Of a stretch of 64,000 bases of DNA, positions 60,418-64,000 are shown piece by piece. The translations under genes and the position numbers were made by a program. Numbering within the stretch: position 1 is the stretch's first letter; every line of letters begins with the position of its first letter. The notes below the pieces were generated by a model, which was given only the letters and a program-made list of their open reading frames with translations, made no database searches and was not told the DNA's origin. This stretch comes from Lachnospiraceae bacterium GAM79 (GTDB lineage: Bacteria; Bacillota; Clostridia; Lachnospirales; Lachnospiraceae): assembly GCA_020735665.1 (NCBI GenBank), contig CP085928.1:1466501-1530500 (forward strand). The letters are read 5' to 3'.

Positions 60418-61419
60418 CTAATCCTTCGGTGTATAGTCTTCCGGTGTATAATGGATTATACGCGTTCCACTATCTTCAAATTTGAACGGAATATAGAGTA
60501 GGTCGCGCATCGCCCAACGAACAGCATCCTGTCGTTCCGGCTGTACATAGAATACAAGGAATCCACCACCGCCGGCACCAAGAAGTTTTCCGCCCAAAGC
60601 ACCAGCAGCCATTCCTTTTGCATAAAGTTCATCAATGCTATTTGTGGACACCGCTGATCCCGTTTGACGTTTCAACTTCCATGTGTGATCCAACAACCTA
60701 CCGAAATCATCAAGATTCTTTTCCTTATCTGTCAGAACTCTCTCTGCATCGTCAACTAAAGACAGCATTTCTTTTAACTGTCCTGTTTTATCAACCTTAC
60801 CTGAGGCATTTACTTTCTGAACGTCAGAAGAAAAGCGAGTAAAACCAGTAAAGAACATCATTAAATTTTGATTTAGCTGCTTCTTTCTCTCAGGTGAAAT
60901 GATCATAGGTAGGACTTCATATCCATCCGCATTAAAGTTGATACGATTAAATCCACCAAATGATGCTGCAATCTGATCCTGCCAGCCACCTGCTTCCTGA
61001 CACAGATTTCGCTCCAGATAAATTGCTTCATCTGCCAATTTTTTCTTATCAGCATATTTTCCTTTTAGCGCATAAAAGGCATTCAGCATTCCTACTGCAA
61101 AAGAACTTGATGTTCCTAACCCGGAACGTGCTGGGAGATCAGCTTCATATGTAAGACGAATTTCGTGCATGTCTAGCATCTTCATCGCATTGCGAATTGC
61201 AGGATGTTGAATGTCATCGATATTTGTCACACGCTCAGTTTTTGAATAAGATAACTCAGTAGAGTAATCAAAGAAACGTGGCAGGTGTCTAACGTTCACG
61301 TAACAATATTTATCAAATGTGGTAGACAAAACGGCACCGCCATATTCTTTAAAAAAGCTTTCCATATCTGTTCCGCCGCCAAAAAAAGACATACGGAAAG
61401 GTGTCTGTGTAATAATCAT
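60418..61419 (-). CDS. hddA: D-glycero-alpha-D-manno-heptose-7-phosphate kinase
   Basis: 333 aa GHMP kinase. IITQTPFRMSFFGGGTDMES, the ATP-binding LPARSGLGTSSSFAVGML, and LGGKLLGAGGGGFLVFYV near the C-terminus match HddA. It phosphorylates C1 of the heptose-7-phosphate. With GmhA and the HddC-GmhB fusion, the route to GDP-D-glycero-alpha-D-manno-heptose is complete. Confidence 0.9.
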   Translation of the reverse strand: MIITQTPFRMSFFGGGTDMESFFKEYGGAVLSTTFDKYCYVNVRHLPRFFDYSTELSYSKTERVTNIDDIQHPAIRNAMKMLDMHEIRLTYEADLPARSGLGTSSSFAVGMLNAFYALKGKYADKKKLADEAIYLERNLCQEAGGWQDQIAASFGGFNRINFNADGYEVLPMIISPERKKQLNQNLMMFFTGFTRFSSDVQKVNASGKVDKTGQLKEMLSLVDDAERVLTDKEKNLDDFGRLLDHTWKLKRQTGSAVSTNSIDELYAKGMAAGALGGKLLGAGGGGFLVFYVQPERQDAVRWAMRDLLYIPFKFEDSGTRIIHYTPEDYTPKD

Positions 61420-61573
61420 TTATTTACTCCTCTGGTTCTTCTCGAACCAATCCCTTAAAAGTACCTTCATATCTATGTACACATCTGCTCTTCACAGATA
61501 GTATTTCTTTTTCCTTTTGCTGCTCCTAGTCAGCTAAGTTTTCCCTTAAAATTTCATTATATCCAAACCAATA

Positions 61574-63040
61574 TCACATCGATCCTTCACCCTTCAACAC
61601 AACACCCACTGTCTTGAACAGTATCTTGATGTCGTTTACAAGACTCCATTCATCGATATACTTACGGTCTAATCTTACAACCTCATCGAAATCCGTGATA
61701 TTACTTCTTCCGCTGACCTGCCAGAGTCCTGTGATACCCGGTTTGATCGCCATACGTCCTCTATGATGGGCGGAATACTTCTCCCATTCGTCCTCTGTTG
61801 GCGGTCTGGTTCCGATCAGACTCATATCACCCTTTAACACATTGAAGAACTGCGGGAATTCATCGAGTGACCAGTCACGGATCCGGTTTCCGATGCCCTT
61901 CTTGATCGTACCATCCGGCAGCTTCTTGCAGCCAATGATTCGCGGATCATATTCCATCTTGAACATCATGCCATCCTTAACCTGATTCTGCTCCATCAGC
62001 TCTGCTTTTCGTGCTTCCGCATCCATATACATGCTTCGGAATTTATAGATCTTGAACTTCTTACCATTCTTACCGATACGGTACTGCGAGAAGAAGATCG
62101 GTCCCGGTGATGCAATATAGATACATGGTGCAAGGATGATCGTAAGAATGCCTGTAAAGATACATCCCACAATTCCACCAAGGATATCGATTGCCCGCTT
62201 CACAAAAGCCTGATACATCGTTATATATGTAGTGCTGACGGTCAGTACATGATGACCAAGCTGTTTATCGAATACATACTGATAATTAGAAAGCTCTGCC
62301 GGAACACGCACCCGCACATGAACCGTGATTCCCATATCTGCAAGCTGTCCCAGAAGATTCTCCGGAATATGCTTCTCAAATGGTATATTCACATAGACCT
62401 CATCTACCCAGCCATGCATGATCTGTTCCAGAACTTCGTCTGAATATGTATATATACTAAGCTCCAAATCTGCATATTCTGTATTGTAGCTTTCTGCCTC
62501 ATCCTCAGTTGCATCTAATAATACAACACCTGCAACCCGATACAGATTATAGTATTCTGTATCCATTTCTGCAAGTAACGCATTCAGATATTCTTTGACT
62601 GTCACGATCACAATAGATTTCTTTGCCACACGATGTCTTCGTATATATTCCTTCCAGAGAAGTGTAACCACATAACCCATAACCAGATAAATCATGCCAA
62701 ACAAAGCCATAACCTTTCTGGAATAGGCCGCACCCATCTTCATCATGAACAGAACAAATACTGCCAGAAGTACAACCAGTACAGACTGCTTCACGGATGC
62801 GATTGCTTCACGAAAACGTCCTCGTTGCAATACGCCTTTATATATATGACATACTATGGTAACCAATAATTGAAATAATGTCAGAAGTACGGCTATTGTC
62901 CGATATAACTTACTATGATACGGATTCTCTGTTCCCATCCGTATAAAATACGCCATACAATAAGATGCATGCAGTGCTATCAGATTCAGCACTGTAAAAT
63001 CCAGATGTTTTAACCAGCCCTGCGGTCCTTTTCTATACAT
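61574..63040 (-). CDS. Exopolysaccharide polyprenyl-phosphate sugar transferase
   Basis: 488 aa. An N-terminal membrane region with about four helices and a CoA-binding-like middle precede the C-terminal Bac_transf domain (KRAIDILGGIVGCIFTGILT, YKFRSMYMDAEARKAEL, LDEFPQFFNVLKGDMSLIGT). Such enzymes attach the first sugar phosphate to undecaprenyl phosphate and start repeat-unit assembly. First gene of the cluster in reading order. Confidence 0.93.
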   Translation of the reverse strand: MYRKGPQGWLKHLDFTVLNLIALHASYCMAYFIRMGTENPYHSKLYRTIAVLLTLFQLLVTIVCHIYKGVLQRGRFREAIASVKQSVLVVLLAVFVLFMMKMGAAYSRKVMALFGMIYLVMGYVVTLLWKEYIRRHRVAKKSIVIVTVKEYLNALLAEMDTEYYNLYRVAGVVLLDATEDEAESYNTEYADLELSIYTYSDEVLEQIMHGWVDEVYVNIPFEKHIPENLLGQLADMGITVHVRVRVPAELSNYQYVFDKQLGHHVLTVSTTYITMYQAFVKRAIDILGGIVGCIFTGILTIILAPCIYIASPGPIFFSQYRIGKNGKKFKIYKFRSMYMDAEARKAELMEQNQVKDGMMFKMEYDPRIIGCKKLPDGTIKKGIGNRIRDWSLDEFPQFFNVLKGDMSLIGTRPPTEDEWEKYSAHHRGRMAIKPGITGLWQVSGRSNITDFDEVVRLDRKYIDEWSLVNDIKILFKTVGVVLKGEGSM

Positions 63041-63105
63041 TGTATTCCCTCATTTCCCTCATAAATGTGTTCATCATGTATCTTTATCAAGTCAAGCTAT
63101 ATAAA

Positions 63106-63160
63106 TATAGTTGTTAATGGCTTAGAAATCCTTAACGCTTCTTAGCCACTAACAACTATA
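63106..63160. repeat. Long imperfect hairpin before the capsule cluster
   Basis: Two 21-nt arms (63106-63126 and 63140-63160) pair with only two mismatches around a 13-nt loop. It lies in the gap between the pyrophosphorylase end and the sugar transferase start; no T-run follows on either side. Confidence 0.65.
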
Positions 63161-63267
63161 ATTCAATTCTTATTAAAAGTCAATTTTCTACGTTTAAGTT
63201 GAGTGTAGAAATTTCCGGAAATAATACTGTTATTTTAGGCAAATTTTCCAAAGTATTCGACGCAGTT

Positions 63268-64000
63268 CTACAACTTATATCCATTCTTCTTTAACAGCGC
63301 TCTCGCTGTCTCCGGTGAATCCACACCTTCTGCATTCTTGATCGGGGCGAATTCATAGTCTCTGACAACCTCGAATGGCAGACAGTCATTCATGAACTGA
63401 AGCATATCAAGAGCAAGTGTCTCGAACTTATAGCCGTTCGGCTCCGCAGGCTTTACCAACTCTTTTTTCTCATTCATATATGGAATAACCTTCTTCGCAG
63501 CATGAAGCGGCATATTCTCGTTTAAGAGCACCTTCAACTGATCAACCGGGAAGATATAATTTAAGATCACCCCATAGTTATAGGCATAGTCACCGTTTGC
63601 ATTTTTCTCAAACCGCATATCATCTGTTAATTCATAATATTCTACGATATGTGGCTTTCCATCCAGATTACAAAGGACGCCTACCCGTTCATATGGATCT
63701 GCTTTCTTTACGACTTTTGCTGCCGACTGGTAATCCTCCATCATCATTGCTCCAAGGAATACCGGGTCTGCGATCTTCTGTAAGACATTGTCTACAGCGA
63801 ATACATTGATATACCGGATGCCTTCTTTATCAAGCTGTTCTACCAGTCCTGCCCGTTTCATGGATGAGAACCAGCCACCATTTCCATTTGGTGACAGGCA
63901 GATCTTTGATGGTGCTTCCATCAATATCTTTCCATTAAAATCAACGGATGGTACCAGCTCCTGTTTGAAGAAATGCAGATACTCCTCCTTATATTCAAAA
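63268..64000 (-). CDS. UDP-sugar pyrophosphorylase (UAP1/UGP type), partial
   Basis: The frame is open from the window end to 63268 (244 codons visible); the N-terminus lies beyond. Seen are ICLSPNGNGGWFSSMKRAGL, GIRYINVFAVDNVLQKIADP and LNYIFPVDQLKVLLNENMPL, typical of eukaryote-like UDP-N-acetylhexosamine/glucose pyrophosphorylases that occur in gut Clostridia. It makes the UDP-sugar donor used by wall or capsule enzymes. The exact sugar cannot be set from this part. Confidence 0.85.
   Translation of the reverse strand, partial: FEYKEEYLHFFKQELVPSVDFNGKILMEAPSKICLSPNGNGGWFSSMKRAGLVEQLDKEGIRYINVFAVDNVLQKIADPVFLGAMMMEDYQSAAKVVKKADPYERVGVLCNLDGKPHIVEYYELTDDMRFEKNANGDYAYNYGVILNYIFPVDQLKVLLNENMPLHAAKKVIPYMNEKKELVKPAEPNGYKFETLALDMLQFMNDCLPFEVVRDYEFAPIKNAEGVDSPETARALLKKNGYKL

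Overview
The window is a piece of a low-GC Firmicutes chromosome, most likely a gut Lachnospiraceae or related Clostridia. Evidence: AT-rich host DNA with strong AGGAGG ribosome binding sites, a BspA-type leucine-rich-repeat surface protein, a VanZ-like protein, a Gram-positive-style capsule cluster with a polyprenyl-phosphate sugar transferase, and a visibly GC-richer conjugative element of the Tn1549/CTn type. No rRNA, tRNA or CRISPR array was seen. Layout: (1) 1-5765, host DNA with a partial secreted LRR protein, a nucleotide-sugar dehydrogenase fused to an HTH domain, a predicted PD-(D/E)XK nuclease and two small unknown proteins. (2) 5834-9787, an OLD-type ATPase/TOPRIM protein, a frameshifted IS110-family transposase, and the 3' part of a gene cut by the mobile element. 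(3) 9788-38816, a 29.0-kb integrative and conjugative element (ICE). (4) 38816-40240, the 5' part of the cut gene. (5) 40604-44319, VanZ-like protein, glmS and a DUF2971 protein. (6) 44434-63040, a minus-strand capsule/exopolysaccharide cluster whose distal end carries scrambled glmM/glmS remnants. (7) 63268-64000, a partial UDP-sugar pyrophosphorylase. The ICE reads left to right: ParB-like protein; a region of nested inverted repeats; DUF4406-like protein; C5-cytosine methyltransferase with a second ORF nested in another frame; ArdA antirestriction protein; the transfer module (PcfB, VirD4, Maff2, VirB6-like, SpoVG, PrgI, VirB4, NlpC/P60, DUF4315, DUF4366); small Cys-rich proteins; MobC and relaxase; regulators; a cargo cassette (two-component system plus a LanFEG-like ABC transporter with a lipoprotein, probably antimicrobial-peptide immunity); a sigma factor; and a large serine recombinase next to the right end. 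Removing the ICE at a shared CG dinucleotide rejoins the two halves of the cut gene exactly in frame (codon CG|T), which fixes the ends to the base. The interrupted gene had an SAP-like N-terminus, a Cys-rich zinc-binding middle and a C-terminal D...ELK nuclease-like domain. It lies upstream of the OLD ATPase gene, so the ICE (and an IS110) appears to have landed in a candidate defence locus. The most unusual feature is a family of 18 near-identical palindromes of about 23 bp confined to the ICE. They mostly sit between a stop codon and the next ribosome binding site, with a few absorbed in frame into coding sequence. The capsule cluster encodes the GDP-D-glycero-D-manno-heptose pathway (GmhA, HddA and a HddC-GmhB fusion), glycosyltransferases, two polysaccharide pyruvyltransferases paired with FrhB-type iron-sulfur proteins, an EpsG-type polymerase and a Wzx flippase.
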